A DNA stretch of 64,000 nt from Neoscytalidium dimidiatum. Taxonomy: Eukaryota > Ascomycota > Dothideomycetes > Botryosphaeriales > Botryosphaeriaceae. Position 1 is the first letter of the stretch. Each line of letters opens with the position of its first letter. The notes below the pieces were generated by a model. The model saw nothing but the letters and a program-made list of their open reading frames with translations. It made no database searches and had not been told where the DNA came from. The stretch lies in NCBI GenBank assembly GCA_037367355.1, contig CM074695.1:1798001-1862000 (forward strand). Direction: 5' to 3'. Below, piece by piece: positions 35,601 to 47,607 of this stretch. The position numbers and the translations under genes were made by a program.

Positions 35601-38600
35601 TCAACTTACCTCTCCAATAACAGGTCCAAACGGCACCGCCGGCGCGCCACTACTACCGTCCGCATCCCTTCCCTCCCCGGCCCCACCATTCGCAACCCAG
35701 TTATCCAACAACCTCCCCACCTCCCTAAAGCTCACCGGCTTCGTCATATACAAGTCGAAACCACTCGTGAACGCCTCGCTCTGGTCCCTGCCGCTAGCCA
35801 GCCCCGTCAGAGCGACGATTAAGCTCGGCGGCGGTCTCTCATGTGGCAGCCTCCCGGCTCCGAAATCGGCTTCTATGCTACGGATGCGGCGTGTAGCTTC
35901 GAAACCGTTCATGGTCGGCATGCTGATATCCATGAAGATGATGTCGGGCGGGGACGGGGGCGTGGACTCGGTGAGTAGGGACGAGAAGAGCGAGACGGCC
36001 TGCGCACCATCGGCGGCCGAGTGGATCGCCGTGTAGTGCCGCTTCCGCATGAAGGTTTGCAGCAGGCGTAAGTTGACGGCGTTGTCGTCGACGAGGAGGA
36101 GGCGCGGGCTGCGTGCCGGTTGCTGGGGTTTTAGGGTCGATGTCGAGCTGTTCGGCGTGGTTGCGTTCGTTTCCTGGGAGGAGGCGTGTGACGAGACGAC
36201 TGAGTGTTTGCGATTATGGGGCGAACTCATGGCCACACCTTGGGCGCTCATGGGTGAGGCTGGGGGCGCTTCGTAGAGGAGACGTTCTTGCGGCGTCCAG
36301 GACATGGTGCGGCTGTGCTCGAATGGCGGCCGATCATGAGGTGGGATGAAGGATGGTGATATTTCCCCATCATCTCCCTGGGTAGGTGCAGGATTTGGGA
36401 AGGGGAATTCTTCCTTTTGTTCGACCGTCGGTACGGCATCATGGGATGGCAGAGTGTCCATCGCCATGTGTGCGTTCATACTATCTTCGTTGCCGAGGAT
36501 CTCCCTTTGGTGAAGGACATTGATGGTTTCCGGCTGCTCATTGTCTGTTTTGAGCGTGATTTGCTCAACGTGAGTTACCACGTCATCAATAGCAGTATCT
36601 CTGCTCGTGGCGCCTGGTGACACCGCAGAGTCTGCTACACTTCCCTGACACTTCTTCATTCGCCGTTCTAATACATTGTGCAATGCCCTGGCCAGCTTGT
36701 AAGGTCCGACTGGCCTGGAAAGATATTCCAGATGTACATGCTTCATGATTTCGTCCGTCACCGAGTGTTTTGCAGTGCTAGCACGGACCACAATAAGCAT
36801 CGGACCATCAGCCAGGTTGCTGTTCAAGCTGGGGCAGGCCGTGATCAGATTAGGCAGATCCACTTCGTCAACTACAATCATATCGACCTTGGCTTCGGGG
36901 GACCAATCCACGATTTCGGAAAAGCCGTACCAGTCCGTTAGAAAACACTGAAAGGATCCTCTGGCCATGTCAAGCGCGTTCAACGTGACAGGATTGGTGA
37001 GAATGTCGTAATCGCTGGCTCTAAACAGAGCCGCAGTCATCCCAGAAGCCATATCCCTGACTTTGCTAAGACTGTCCTGGATGGGGCGTTCTATGCTGCC
37101 AGCAGAGGATACTGGAGCCGATGCCGGCGTTGTCGTAGAATTTGTACTGCTGGGTCCCCCTTGGACCATCGGCAGAGTCACTGTCACTTCAGTTCCAACG
37201 CCAAGAGCGCTCCTGATGTTAATTTCGCCATTAAGCATGTCCACGATGGACCTTACAAGGGAAAGACCGAGGCCAGTTCCAGGGTTTAACGGAGATTCCT
37301 GTGCAAAGGGCGTGAAAAGCTTCGTCCGCAGATACTCTGGAGAAATTCCCTGGCCGGAGTCGGATATCGTGAGTGTCACTATACTTGTTGCAGGCGGGTC
37401 CAAGCTGCTATTCGTCCTTTGTAGCGGAGGATCCTTGATATCCTTAGAGCCTAAGGTGACCCGGATAAATCCCTGCTTCGTGTACTTGATTGCGTTACCG
37501 AAGAGATTCATGACTATACGCCTGAAGGCTCCCGGTTGTGTAACGAATGACTTCATCATTAGATCGGGCTCGATGTTCATTACAATTTCGACGTCGGGCC
37601 TCTTTACCCGCGCGGCGTTCCCATCTGCAAGAGCGGCAATGCTTTTGTTGATGCCGGGCGTTAGCACTCGGTCGTCTGTCCCCTCAAAGGTAGTGATGTC
37701 GCGGAAGCCATGGCCTAATGCAACTCCTGCGACCACTTCTTCTGTGATGGCGGCAAGATCTATGGCGTCGTAGATATTCAACGAAGGCTGCTGCATGATC
37801 GGATGAAGCGAGTTTGGTACTGTGCTTTCCTTGCGTGATTTCCTTGCTTTTCGGATATTTCTTTCGAACGAGTTGATCTTGGAGTAATCCAACACCATGT
37901 TAATTGTGTCCAAGAGTGTTCTCGCGCAGCTGTCAGCCGTCGATATTAATGCCTTCTGATACGACGAGCATTCCGTTTCTTCTAAGAACTCGCATGAGGC
38001 TAGAATCCCGTGCAATGGCGATCGGAGTTCATGTGATATCGATCCAATAAAGTCGCTCTTCTGCTGATCAGCAGCAACTGTTGCGAGGCGTGCAATCTCA
38101 GTCATGATGCAGCTGCAGAAGGCTATTGAATGGAGGAAGTCCGGATTATGGGAAAAAGTGCGGAAATCGGAGGTATTGTACGCGAAGCATACAACCCATG
38201 ATTCAATCTGCACATCCCAAATCGGGATGAAAATGACCTGTCGCGCTCCTGGAAAGTGCTTGGCGAGAATAACCGCCTCGCTTCTTGACGGGAGTCTCCG
38301 TCTGGTGCTCGCAGGAATCGAATAGTAGTCTGCCGAGAGCGATTCATCCCCTGACGATCCTTGACTGAGTCCATCGTCACCAAAGCTATAGAGTTTCCCA
38401 CGGGGGTGTCGTTTGATCAGCTTTGCCAAATCTCCTGGTGGAAGCGGTACGAAGGATCGCCGGCTGGACACTTGATCGTCTTGGCTGGTTGCGGGGGTTT
38501 CCGCGTGCGCGAGTATCTCCACGGAATGACCAGAATCCGCATAACTCGGACCGGTTTCCACCGAGTGTTCTGTCATCCCTCCAATTGAATCTCGATGCTG

Positions 38601-40107
38601 CGCGGCGCTTTCTTTAATATCATCCATGGATGGCTTTACAGATGGCATAGGGGTACCGTCTGGACGAAGCCCAGCTGTCGTACTCATGAACACCACACCT
38701 CCACCAGCTTTAAGCGAAAGGGATTCGAATAGTCCCTTCGATGCCCGCTCAAACGTTTCAACATGGTCATCATCCCCGACGCGCGAGCTGTTCTCGGTCT
38801 CTGAATCGTCACTGGAGTCCACGGAATCCTGCTCATCCCGCTTCCTGGAAGCGTTGCTGCGGCGGCCACTGCTTCTGGTTGATCTCGGCGCGGTCGGTAA
38901 TTTCGGGCTGGTTATCGATTCGCTTCTCTCTTCGCCCCTGACACTTCGAGCGGCCTTATGTTCGGCAAAGGTAGCGTGTCTCAAGCTTCGGTTCCTGTGG
39001 CGACTGACTGTGTGTTTCCGCTTTCGAAGCTGGTGTTCTGGATCCACGAAAGCTGCGAGGCACATATTCATATTGACAGCGCGCTTCCGGTCTTCCTTTT
39101 CTTTCATGAGTTCCAGATGCTCCATAACGTTGGATGCCATGATGGCGAGGACTGTTATGACAAGAAAGTTAGTTGTAGGTGTCATGGCGGCATAGATGCT
39201 ACCGATGCAGCGATATTCTCGAAGAGCGTGCTAGAAGCCTACTACTGGCAGGGGGATGGGGAGGGAGCAAAGGAACTAAAAAGTGGGCCGAATACGACTC
39301 CATAGACATAAGGAAAATTGCTTCCACACCCTAGTCCTGCAGGGCCTTTGAGATGCATTGTGCGCCAACAATGCTGGCACAAAGAACTCGAAAATCAACG
39401 GCAAACCTACATTTCCTGCAAGACTCATTGAGCGGCTCGCGCACTTTGTCGTCCATTGCGAAAAGAGAACCAATGGGGATACCCTTTTTTGTTCTCAATG
39501 GTACGCCAACATAATACCTGAGATGAGTTGTCAGCAAAATAGTCCGACGGATTCCCTTAGTCAAGACCCTACTTAAAGTGCGGCTCGCCGGCTACGAACG
39601 GCAGCGAATTGAAACGCTCATCCTTGGTCAAGTCCAAGACTTCGAAGCAGGCAGGGGTGCCATCGGAGCCTGGATTTTGCTCAATGGTGTGCTCGCACAA
39701 GCGGCCAGCCTTGGGCACGCTGACACACTGGGGTAAGGGAGTCAGTAAGGACACAAGTCTGGGCGAGAGGGTGCGGGGAACGGGAGGCATACACCAGCCC
39801 AAACGGCATCGTTGGGAGCTTCGTACTCGTCCGGGTTGCCGAGATCCAGCGTCTTCGTGCTCTCGGCGACGAAGTACTGGATCTCGCGATCTATCAGGCT
39901 GACGAGGGCGCGCTGACAGTTCAATCGCCAGGCGACGAGTTGGGCGTGAGCCGTCAGGACGGTACACGGGACGCCGGAACGGGATACGGAGACGGTATTG
40001 TGCGGGCGGCGAGGCGGCTGGAAGTACTTGTACAGCTCTCGCGCGCGGGAGGAGTCGGTGATGGTTGCCGCAGCGGCGGCGGCAGGTTCGGACTGATGGG
40101 GCCCCAT
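35601..40107 (-). CDS. Hybrid sensor histidine kinase (GAF–HisKA–HATPase–pseudo-receiver–REC)
   Basis: Cytosolic two-component sensor of 1375 aa. Exons are 40107–39793, 39727–39573, 39517–39411 and 39151–35601 (4128 nt). A GAF-type sensor domain (about 50–220) is assembled across the first three introns: ALVSLIDREIQYFVAEST, AGCVSVPKAGRLCEHTI, then YYVGVPLRTKKGIPIGSLFAMD. A Ser-rich linker follows, then the phospho-acceptor SHELRSPLHG (His about 566), the N box VMNLFGNAIKYT (about 740–750), G1 DSGQGIS (about 790) and G2 GTGLGLS (about 817). The C-terminal receiver has LLVDDN, the phospho-Asp in FMDISMP (about 1267) and a Lys in MTKP (about 1330). Between kinase and receiver, residues about 890–1020 look like a degenerate receiver. 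There is no TM helix. The signal would pass through an Hpt protein to response regulators. The ligand is unknown. Confidence 0.94.
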
Positions 40108-40933
40108 CTTTTAGGGGTTGGTTGGTGGTTTCAGCAGCAATGCGGCGGTGGGAGACCCGTGGCCAGTGGGCACGAGTCGAGCACAGGGAGCTTGGGGGAA
40201 GAATCAGTGGACCTCTGCGCGCATCCGCGCCACTGCGGTCGGGCTCCAGATATCTTTCGTTTGGGCCGTAGGCTAACGGCGAGCTGCGGCTGGCGAGGGA
40301 GGCCTGCACCCCGCCAAGCAGCGCGCAGCTCGAGCGCTACCGTCGCCCGCACGATGGCTGCTCAGTTCGTGGCTTGGAGCATCTCTGTTCGCAGATCGGT
40401 CCAGGCCTGCACAGCATTCCGACCTGTGAACCCTGATCCATGCCCAACCGAGCATGGCTTGCCGCTGACCCCGAGCCGCACCGTCTCCGGACTCCGCTTC
40501 GAAGGCCTCCCGCGGAACCCTCCAGCACGCGCTCAGCTCGCATGTCCCGCTCTGCGGCCGCTGTGGCCGACGCCGCCTCCTCCTCAACGCTCCTAACACA
40601 TCGCAGGCACGGAACCGTCTCCGTGTGCGGCGAGCTGCCTGGCTGCCCTCAGAGTTTTCTGCGATCAACGGTCGGGCCTTTTGAGCCTCGCTCTGACCCC
40701 TTCGGAAATGAATGACTGCCCGCTGTCGAGAGCATGCACGTGGATCTGCTCTCGTGCTGCACACCAGCCGGCACACACTTTGCCTGTGAGCGGCACTTTG
40801 GAGTCAAAAACCGTTGCGTATTTGAGTCATCCAGTATGGTCGTGTAATCTAGCCAAGCGCTTACATGAGCGCGCCGGCTGAATGCCTTGACTCTCTAGTT
40901 GCGCGCAGGGACTGCTGCCATAAAACCCTCGCC
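40108..40933. other. GC-rich intergenic, hybrid kinase promoter
   Basis: This 826-bp stretch lies upstream of the kinase and downstream of the F-box-like gene. ORFs on both strands lack domains. The start context of the kinase is AAGATGG. Confidence 0.5.
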
Positions 40934-41848
40934 TTAATCCGCTCCCGTCGCCTCCGCCCTATCTCGCTGGCACTGCGGACACTCCAGGTACAGCGCCGCG
41001 CAGAACTCGCGGATCGGCTGCCAGCCATCGGGATCGTCTGTCACCACGTGATCCGCAGGGCACGTCCATTTCCATTTTCCGTCCGTCGCCCTTTTCAGAC
41101 AGTTCTCGCCAAGCGTCCAGGACTCGAGTCCGAAAGTGATGGCCGTGAATCGTGGCTCGGCCAAGTCCTTGAATTGTTGCGACACCTGACTCCAGAGCCA
41201 GAGAGGATTCCACATGCGGTCCGGCACCGCGTGCACATGCAATCTGAGCTTCTCGACTCGTTTCATTGCACCCAGACTCCTGGACACGCGGTCCCTGAGG
41301 CCCCAGTCCCGCGGCATTGAGCGAGGATCCCGCGAACCCAGCATGTTGGACGTCGCGATGATGCGAATCTCACAGTTGCGCATCTTGGAGATGGCGTCGT
41401 GGCTCAGCGACCACAGATTGGCGCTGTGCTCGTTCGAGCGATCGACGTTCAGCGTGAAGGTTGCCTTCTTGCAGAGCACGTCCATGAATTCCCTATGGAG
41501 CTGACGGCTGGCGAGGATGATGCCGTACTTTGGATAGGCCGGCTTCTTGCGCCGCGGCAGCCAGTACTTGAGCGGCTGCAGCGGACGCATGGCCTCGGTG
41601 GGAACATGAGGCTTGCAATCCGGCTCAACCAGCTCCTCGTAAACCATATCGCGGATTTCGGCTGGCAGGGCAGCAAAGTTGAAGCATGGAGCGGGTTGTG
41701 CGGATCGGCGCTGCCGGCAGTAGAGAAGCAACGGCAAGGAAATGGCAATAGCTGCGGCCAGGGTCCATACGGGGAGGGTCCAGCTAGCGAGCAGCCTGGA
41801 CGCCGTCGCCATCGCCGTCGCCATCGCCGTGACCGGGACTTGGGCCAT
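40934..41848 (-). CDS. F-box/2EXR-like protein with N-terminal membrane anchor
   Basis: Single-exon ORF of 304 aa. After a short Ala/Met/Thr repeat (ATAMATA) there is one hydrophobic helix (about residues 24–44), then FNFAALPAEIRDMVYEELV, the typical start of fungal F-box-like or 2EXR proteins, and IILASRQLHREFMDVLCKKATFTLNV, also typical of that group. No leucine-rich repeats are present. The C-terminus has a CPQC pair. Such proteins are numerous and mostly uncharacterised. The membrane anchor is unusual for an F-box substrate adaptor and could mean attachment to ER or outer mitochondrial membrane, but this is inference. Confidence 0.75.
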   Translation of the reverse strand: MAQVPVTAMATAMATASRLLASWTLPVWTLAAAIAISLPLLLYCRQRRSAQPAPCFNFAALPAEIRDMVYEELVEPDCKPHVPTEAMRPLQPLKYWLPRRKKPAYPKYGIILASRQLHREFMDVLCKKATFTLNVDRSNEHSANLWSLSHDAISKMRNCEIRIIATSNMLGSRDPRSMPRDWGLRDRVSRSLGAMKRVEKLRLHVHAVPDRMWNPLWLWSQVSQQFKDLAEPRFTAITFGLESWTLGENCLKRATDGKWKWTCPADHVVTDDPDGWQPIREFCAALYLECPQCQRDRAEATGAD

Positions 41849-43280
41849 GGCTCCAGTGCAATTAAAGCGGGGGAGTGGTTGATTGGACAGGACTGGCTAC
41901 TAACGAAAACGATGACACTGGCCTGATCGACGCCTGGGCAGCACTGCAAACGAAGGGTGTGATAGATCTGGATGGACCGTGTATTAGGGCGCTGCTCCGC
42001 TGGCTTATACACGCTTCTGCTGCCTTGAGGAATTAGCACAGCCACACCAGGCACGCGCCGACATCGTAGGGCTGAGGCAGCCCCTGTGGGAGTCTGGTGC
42101 AGCTGCGTGAGCCTGCGGGAGATGAAGGAGTCAAGAGAGATGAGACCGCCGAGGCACGAGTCGGTGCCCGCAATCTAGTAGCAGCTGCTGCGGGGCCTGG
42201 GCAGGAGTAGAGACGGCGCGGGTTGACCTCGACGAAAGCGGACGGAGACGCGGAGCCGAGTCCGTGTCGCGATGCGGCTGCTGTGCGGATTGCGGTGCAG
42301 TCATGCGACGCAGAGCCAGATTTGATGGACAAGCTTTGAGCGGGAGGATCGCGGTGCGAAGAAGCTGCTGCTGCTGCGCCGTCCTGCTGCACCGGGAGGT
42401 GGGCCAAAAGAGGAGATCAACGGCTGAGTAAGGCGGGAAGCGAGTGCGGGCCTGCCATGGCGGCTCCAGGCCCAGGGCACCGCAGTGGATCTCCCGACAA
42501 ACACCCTAAACACAACCGCACTCCTCCTCCAGCGCTGACTGAGCTCTTCCTCGCCTGCCGTCAGCAGATTCGTCTCGTGAAGCAGCCACTCACCGCCGAA
42601 TTTCAGCATGCATGCGCCCGAGGCCGCCCCGAACGGCTAGGATAACGTGTGCGCTGGCGGATCGTTGCCGAAACCTGCTGAGGAGCCCTGTGATTGCTGC
42701 GGCATGGCCCTACACGCGGCCGGGGTGGCTCTGCTGCCCTCCCAGCGCTTTCTTCGCCCGATTTCGCTTTTCGGCACGCTTCTGTCGCCGACAGACCGGT
42801 CCGGCTCCCTAGCTGCACCCGTATCGACGTGATTCTTCAGTTTCAAGCAGCCCAAGCGGGGATAATCCCTAGGATCAGCTGATGCCGAAGCTTGGAGAAA
42901 AAAACTTGTCGTCCTTGCTTGCCCCGGCTTCACGGCATCGCAGCCAGCCCAATTGCGCTGTCTCGTTCATTTCCGCTCGGACCAGCTGCCGCCTGCACCA
43001 CTGCCTTGGTGTGAGGTCATCCTGAGCTTTTCTGCCCTGTGTCACGTAAACGCGAGAGGTCGCCCTGCCGCGCCCAGAGCGCGAGAAAGTATGCCCCGTT
43101 TACGTGTATACCTTGTGACGAACCCTGACGCCTGCCGGTGACGTTTGTTGTCGTTGGACGCGTATAAGATCTTGTGCCGTCCTCCACCCTCCTCCAATTG
43201 CTCGTCGTCCCTCTGCCTACCGCCACAGCTCACCTCTGCCTGCTCACACCCCAGTGATTACATCGCCCCAGATCTACACA
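41849..43280. promoter_or_regulatory. Divergent intergenic region between F-box-like and MARVEL genes
   Basis: This 1.4-kb GC-rich stretch separates two divergent genes, so both promoters lie here. Pyrimidine-rich DNA (about 43170–43270) directly precedes the MARVEL start. No further element was recognised. Confidence 0.5.
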
Positions 43281-43991
43281 ATGATCCTCTCCCGTCTCGT
43301 CTCAATCTTCCTCCGCTTCGGCGAGTTTGTCTGCGCTGCAGTACGTCAATTGCCGTGATATCGTCATCGCGCCTGTCACTGACTGCTGCTCAAGGTCTGC
43401 CTGGGGCTCTCCGCCTACTTTCTCCATAGGTACCACGATGGCGAGAGGTATCTTCCTAACGGACGTACCATCTACACTATCGTCATTGCTGCCGTCTCCA
43501 TCGTCACATCTCTGATCTGGATGATTCCCTTTACTGGCACCTTCTTCCACGTAAGTCTCCACCCAACAAATACGTCAACGGCCGTCACGCTAAGCTTTCT
43601 CATAGTATCCGTGGGATTTTGTCCTCTCGCTGGCCTGGTTTGCTTCCTTCGGCGCTCTCGTCGAATACATCCACGACGCAAACTGCGGCTCCGCTTTCGG
43701 CTGGCGAGGTCTGTACCGTGGCAGCTTCTGCGACAAGTGGAAGGCCAACGAAGCTTTCGCCTTCATCGGTGCTTGCTTCTGGCTTGCTAGCACACTTCTC
43801 GTAAGTCTACAGCGCCATAACGCCCGTCTCTAAACTAACACATTTCTAGGGTGCGTACGTCTTCCACAAGAAGACTCGTCCCGTCGCCACCGACGGTACA
43901 TCGTAAGTTCCTAAACTCTCCAGGCATGCGGGTTCGGGATATTGATTCACTCATGTTTAGTCGCCGATTCGGCCGCCGTTCCTACATCTAA
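43281..43991 (+). CDS. MARVEL-domain four-helix membrane protein, five exons
   Basis: Membrane protein of 164 aa. Exons are 43281–43340, 43395–43550, 43606–43800, 43850–43902 and 43961–43991 (495 nt); all introns are GT–AG and 49–58 bp. Four helices are visible: FLRFGEFVCAAVCLGLSAYFL, TIVIAAVSIVTSLIWMIPF, FVLSLAWFASFGALVEYI and FAFIGACFWLASTLLGAYVF. The short loop WRGLYRGSFCDKWKANEAF and a basic tail RRFGRRSYI are typical of fungal MARVEL proteins, which sit in the plasma membrane or vesicles and organise membrane microdomains. The last exon encodes only the tail. It lies convergent with another four-helix protein 0.8 kb downstream. Confidence 0.93.
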
Positions 43992-44762
43992 GGTCTGAGC
44001 TCCGGAACTCGGCAACCGTGAGGTGAGACGATGACGTACGCACCTTCACGCGATCTCGAGATCGCCAACAAGACTAGGACACGAGAACGGAAAAGTGAAG
44101 GAACGATGACGAAACCTTACCATACCCTCTATTGTGATGACTGATACCCTTTCTCTTCGATGCCGGCACGGATCGATACCCTGGGGCTGGCTATGGTTGT
44201 GTGGAGTTAAGTGGATATGCATTTGCTATTTCTTTCTTTCTGGTCTTAGTAATATCACTACCCTGTATCTTCAGGCCTATATTTTCCATGCCGTAGTAAT
44301 AGTAACAGCAAAAATATAATTCAATGCCTTGGTAAGTCTCTACCTGGATTTATCTCGTACGATCATGCCATTCTTCTTGGCTAAATGGACGTGGCTGAAA
44401 CCATTCGCCTTGTGATATCATTGGTTTCGAAATTGTCAGAATGCGAAGCAGGATCGATCCTCTGCCCATGAAACGCCCAAACCCTTATGTGACAAGCGCA
44501 TCCCTAATACATGACCATCCCGAGAAATTTCCGGAATTAAAAAAAAAAATGAAGAACAAATAAATCTCTGCTCGAAAGCTAGCCTTAAACCCCCCGAGGA
44601 AACGTAGCTCCTTTCACCAGCCTCCCTGCCAATCCGCATTCCAAATAGTACTTCATAACAACGTCACGTGTATCAATCACCTCAAAACAAATGGTGTTCG
44701 AACGACAAGTATCTTCGTTCCTTCTTTTTCGTCATATCTATTTCTGGACTTGCTGTCGGGCT
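43992..44762. other. Convergent 3' region
   Basis: This 771-bp AT-rich stretch lies between two convergent stops and is consistent with two 3' UTRs. No gene was recognised. Confidence 0.55.
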
Positions 44763-45595
44763 CTAGTATCTCGGCGGAGGTGTGAGAGAGCCAGCGGAGT
44801 GCACGCTCACGGGGACCTCCTTGTTGAGCGCGGGGTCGTTCATCTCGACGCTGCCCTCGTTGTCGATCTGCTTGCGCGCCTTGCGCCCGTACCACTTCTC
44901 GATGCACCAACCAAAAACGGCAATGACAAGCATGAAGCCTTGTAGCAGGAAGACCACGAGGGTAGTGTATAGTGCGAATTTCTAACCGTGCATTTTAGTA
45001 TCCTGATCGATGACTGGGGGAGATATAAAGGAGAGGTAAGCAACTTACGCTCTCAGCACAGAGTCGACCAAACTCATGGTTTGAAATGGAGGACGGGACA
45101 GAGATGCTTGCATCGACAGGGCGCTTGCCCTTGAATTTGCACGTCCAGGTTTGGATCGTCTCAACCTCGGGTGAGTTCTTGTTGAGCACAGCGGCGTAGA
45201 CGAAGCAGCCAAAGGCGACCATCAGGGTTGGAAAAGCGAGACACAGGGTGAGGAAGGCACGGGCGGTGGTACGTTCGGTGAGATTGAACTGCAGCGAATA
45301 CTGGTTAGTATGGACACCTAATACGTTCAGAGTGAGAGGTGCTCACCTTAGGTAGTAGACAGAGGATGAGGAAGGCAAGATTGAAGAGCGTGATAACTGC
45401 GCCAGCACCGATGAGGGTGTTGGTGCCATGGACGTCAAAGTGTCCATTCCAAAGCGGTAGCCACCAAGGGTTTGTCGAATATTCGGCACGGTAGACGGCG
45501 AGGGCATGGCCGGCTGTGCCCATAATGCAGACGCCGAAGACGAAGCTCAGGCCCGCGAGGCTTAACTGAGCTATCCTGACGTGCGAGGGCTGCAT
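44763..45595 (-). CDS. Four-helix (MARVEL-like) membrane protein, three exons
   Basis: Exons are 45595–45347, 45288–45049 and 44981–44763, giving 708 nt and 235 aa. Helices are at LSLAGLSFVFGVCIMGTAGHAL, IGAGAVITLFNLAFLILCL, RAFLTLCLAFPTLMVAFGCFVYAAVL and LYTTLVVFLLQGFMLVIAVF. A loop with TIQTWTCKF and FGRLCAES carries a Cys pair between helices 3 and 4, as in many fungal tetraspan/MARVEL-like proteins. The cytoplasmic tail is polar and ends PPPRY. The start is the first ATG before helix 1. Function is unknown; a membrane-organising role similar to its neighbour is possible but not shown. It shares no obvious sequence similarity with the neighbour beyond topology. Confidence 0.85.
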
Positions 45596-46716
45596 TTTGT
45601 TTGAAGAAGGAAGAGAAAAGGTGAAACTATCAAGCGAAACTGGGTATAGTGCTCAAAGAGGAGGAACTCAGCGTAAGAGGAACGCGCTGAGATTCGGTCG
45701 AAGTCCAGACTCCAGACGGCGAAGACAAGGGAGGGTAAGAGAAAGACTTATCAACAGCTCCGCAGTGAGAAAGTCTCAAATCTATGGGAGAGCAGGAGCC
45801 AAAGATGTTTAATAGGAAAGCATGGTCTGACGAGTCTAATACCTGGGCGCGAAAGGTGGCCCAGCTTAGTAGCACACCCCGCCTGCTCGGGTGCACGTAC
45901 ACACACAAGCGCCTATTCCGGGAGTCGGCATTCACTGGGAACGAACGCCTGCATTCGCGCCAACCAGGGCTGGATGTGGGACGTAGCCATGCAGGTCGGC
46001 ATGGAGGCTATTTCTGGGCTGGTGGTGGAGATCCCCAGGCGACAAGCTTCTCGCACCAGCAGTGGGCGCCAAAAGGACAGCCTTCGCGTGCTGGTCAAGC
46101 TTCGAATCACGGCTCGCGCAAGGCCTTGTTTGGCGATATGCAGGGAGCTCCGTGACTGTCTGATGTGATTGGCTTGGCTAGATCGCGAGGTGCAGGATGA
46201 GCTATTCATGGCGGCAGGTGTGGACGGATGGCTGGAGGCAGGGCGCTTGTGAGATTGTTGTTGCTGGCCCTCTCGCCTGCATGATTCGCTGGCCGAAATC
46301 GTGGTGGAGTCGGGCGCTTAACGGTGGACGGGCTATAGGAGGCGGTCTGTGCGCCAGCCTCGTCTGAAGGATGCGTCGCCAAGCAGTTGGCTTCAGTGAC
46401 CTCGAAATGCCTTTTTTTTTTTTTTTTTCGGGAAGCAGAAAGTTGACCAGATCGCTGGTTGTGAGCAGAAGAAAGGCCGCGCAATGCACCGTAGTTTGCG
46501 CTTGCTCTGATTCGCATAGTTTGAGTGATTCTCACCTACCCTACAGTAAGACCGCCTTCACGGCCTAGCGCTGATAACATCTTACACTCCGCGTTTCTTT
46601 GGCCAACAAGTCGTTGTCGAAGCGCCAAGCGCCGCTGTGCTCCATCGCCGAGTCCTATGTGATGATATGCAGCTCTGAAACAGACCCCAGATCTTCAGTC
46701 CCGTTCTCTTGACAAC
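45596..46716. other. Intergenic, includes T17 tract
   Basis: This 1.1-kb stretch has no gene recognised. A 17-T homopolymer lies at 46412–46428. It holds the promoter of the four-helix gene and the 3' UTR of the LysM gene. Confidence 0.5.
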
Positions 46717-47607
46717 TTACAGTTGTCCCGTCAGACTCCCGCCTGCCGACCACCTGCTCCGCCCAATCCGCGCCTTGGTTTTGCCCTTGGGATTCCCCTC
46801 TAATGGATGTTCTTTCTCCCACCGCTCATCTTCCTTGTATGCTTCTATGGCGGCGTCTAGGTCGTAATCGGCTTGCTTGAGATATAGTAGTGCGATATCG
46901 TACCTACAAGACGCTCTCAAAGTCAGCCCCAGTCGTTCAACATGACCCCATCTGACACAATCAAAGTCACAGAGAACGACTTACTCGGCTACCTTGCACG
47001 CCACCATCCACTTGCGCACTTTGACTTTGCGAGCTTCTTCCTCCTCGCCTTCAACCGGCCGCGGACTCAAACTTATACCACCCTTGTAGTACTCGCCTGG
47101 TATCAGAATAGTCCTTCTACCATGCAGGAGGTGATCTGCAAATATGTTGTTGGTTTTCCTGAGCGCATTTGCTGGGACACCATATCTCAGGGACAGATTG
47201 GTGATTGTATCATTATCGGCATCGACGAAATGAAGCACGTCAGGCGCAGGTTCATCCTTGTTCTTCCCTGCGGGCGGTTGTACAGGTTGGTGTTCTTCAT
47301 ATGGCGGCGGTCTCTCGTTGGTATCAACACGGGCTAAAGTGGCGTGGCGAGGTCTTGGAGACGGTGGCGGTGAGTACGCGGGAGGATCTCGTAGACCTTG
47401 TGGAAGGGGAGAGGGGGTGACGGAAATCTGACAAAAAGGACAATAGTTTGCGAAGCGTGGGTTGTCAGTTATGCATCGTGAACATATGGCGCGTCCACAG
47501 CATTCGAGACGACGCTCATACCGAGCGGGCTTCTCGGTCTTCTCGTCATACGTGGGTGAGATACTCGAGAGGAGCGCGGCGCAAGTACAGCAAGCTTCTG
47601 TAGACAT
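46717..47607 (-). CDS. Intracellular LysM protein with N-terminal zinc-finger-like and C-terminal UBA-like segments
   Basis: Exons are 47607–46985 and 46903–46717, giving 810 nt and 269 aa. The N-terminus (CCTC, then CCGRAICSRCI and YCPFCQ) is a RING or B-box-like Cys cluster, likely zinc-binding. A Pro-rich linker follows. Then comes one LysM motif (about 124–170: DADNDTITNLSLRYGVPANALRK, then HGRRTILIPGE), close to eukaryotic intracellular LysM proteins rather than secreted effectors, since no signal peptide is present. The second exon gives YDIALLYLKQADYDLDAAIEAY, resembling a UBA-type helix. The stop codon TAA overlaps a GTAAGT, so alternative splicing at the 3' end could extend the protein. 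The gene is divergent from RPS22 across 600 bp. Confidence 0.85.

Noticed and set aside
39569..40309. 246-aa ORF upstream of the large hybrid-kinase ORF, seeming a separate gene
   Set aside because: Only its last part is real: it is exon 2 of the kinase GAF domain; the rest is another frame of exon 1 and promoter.
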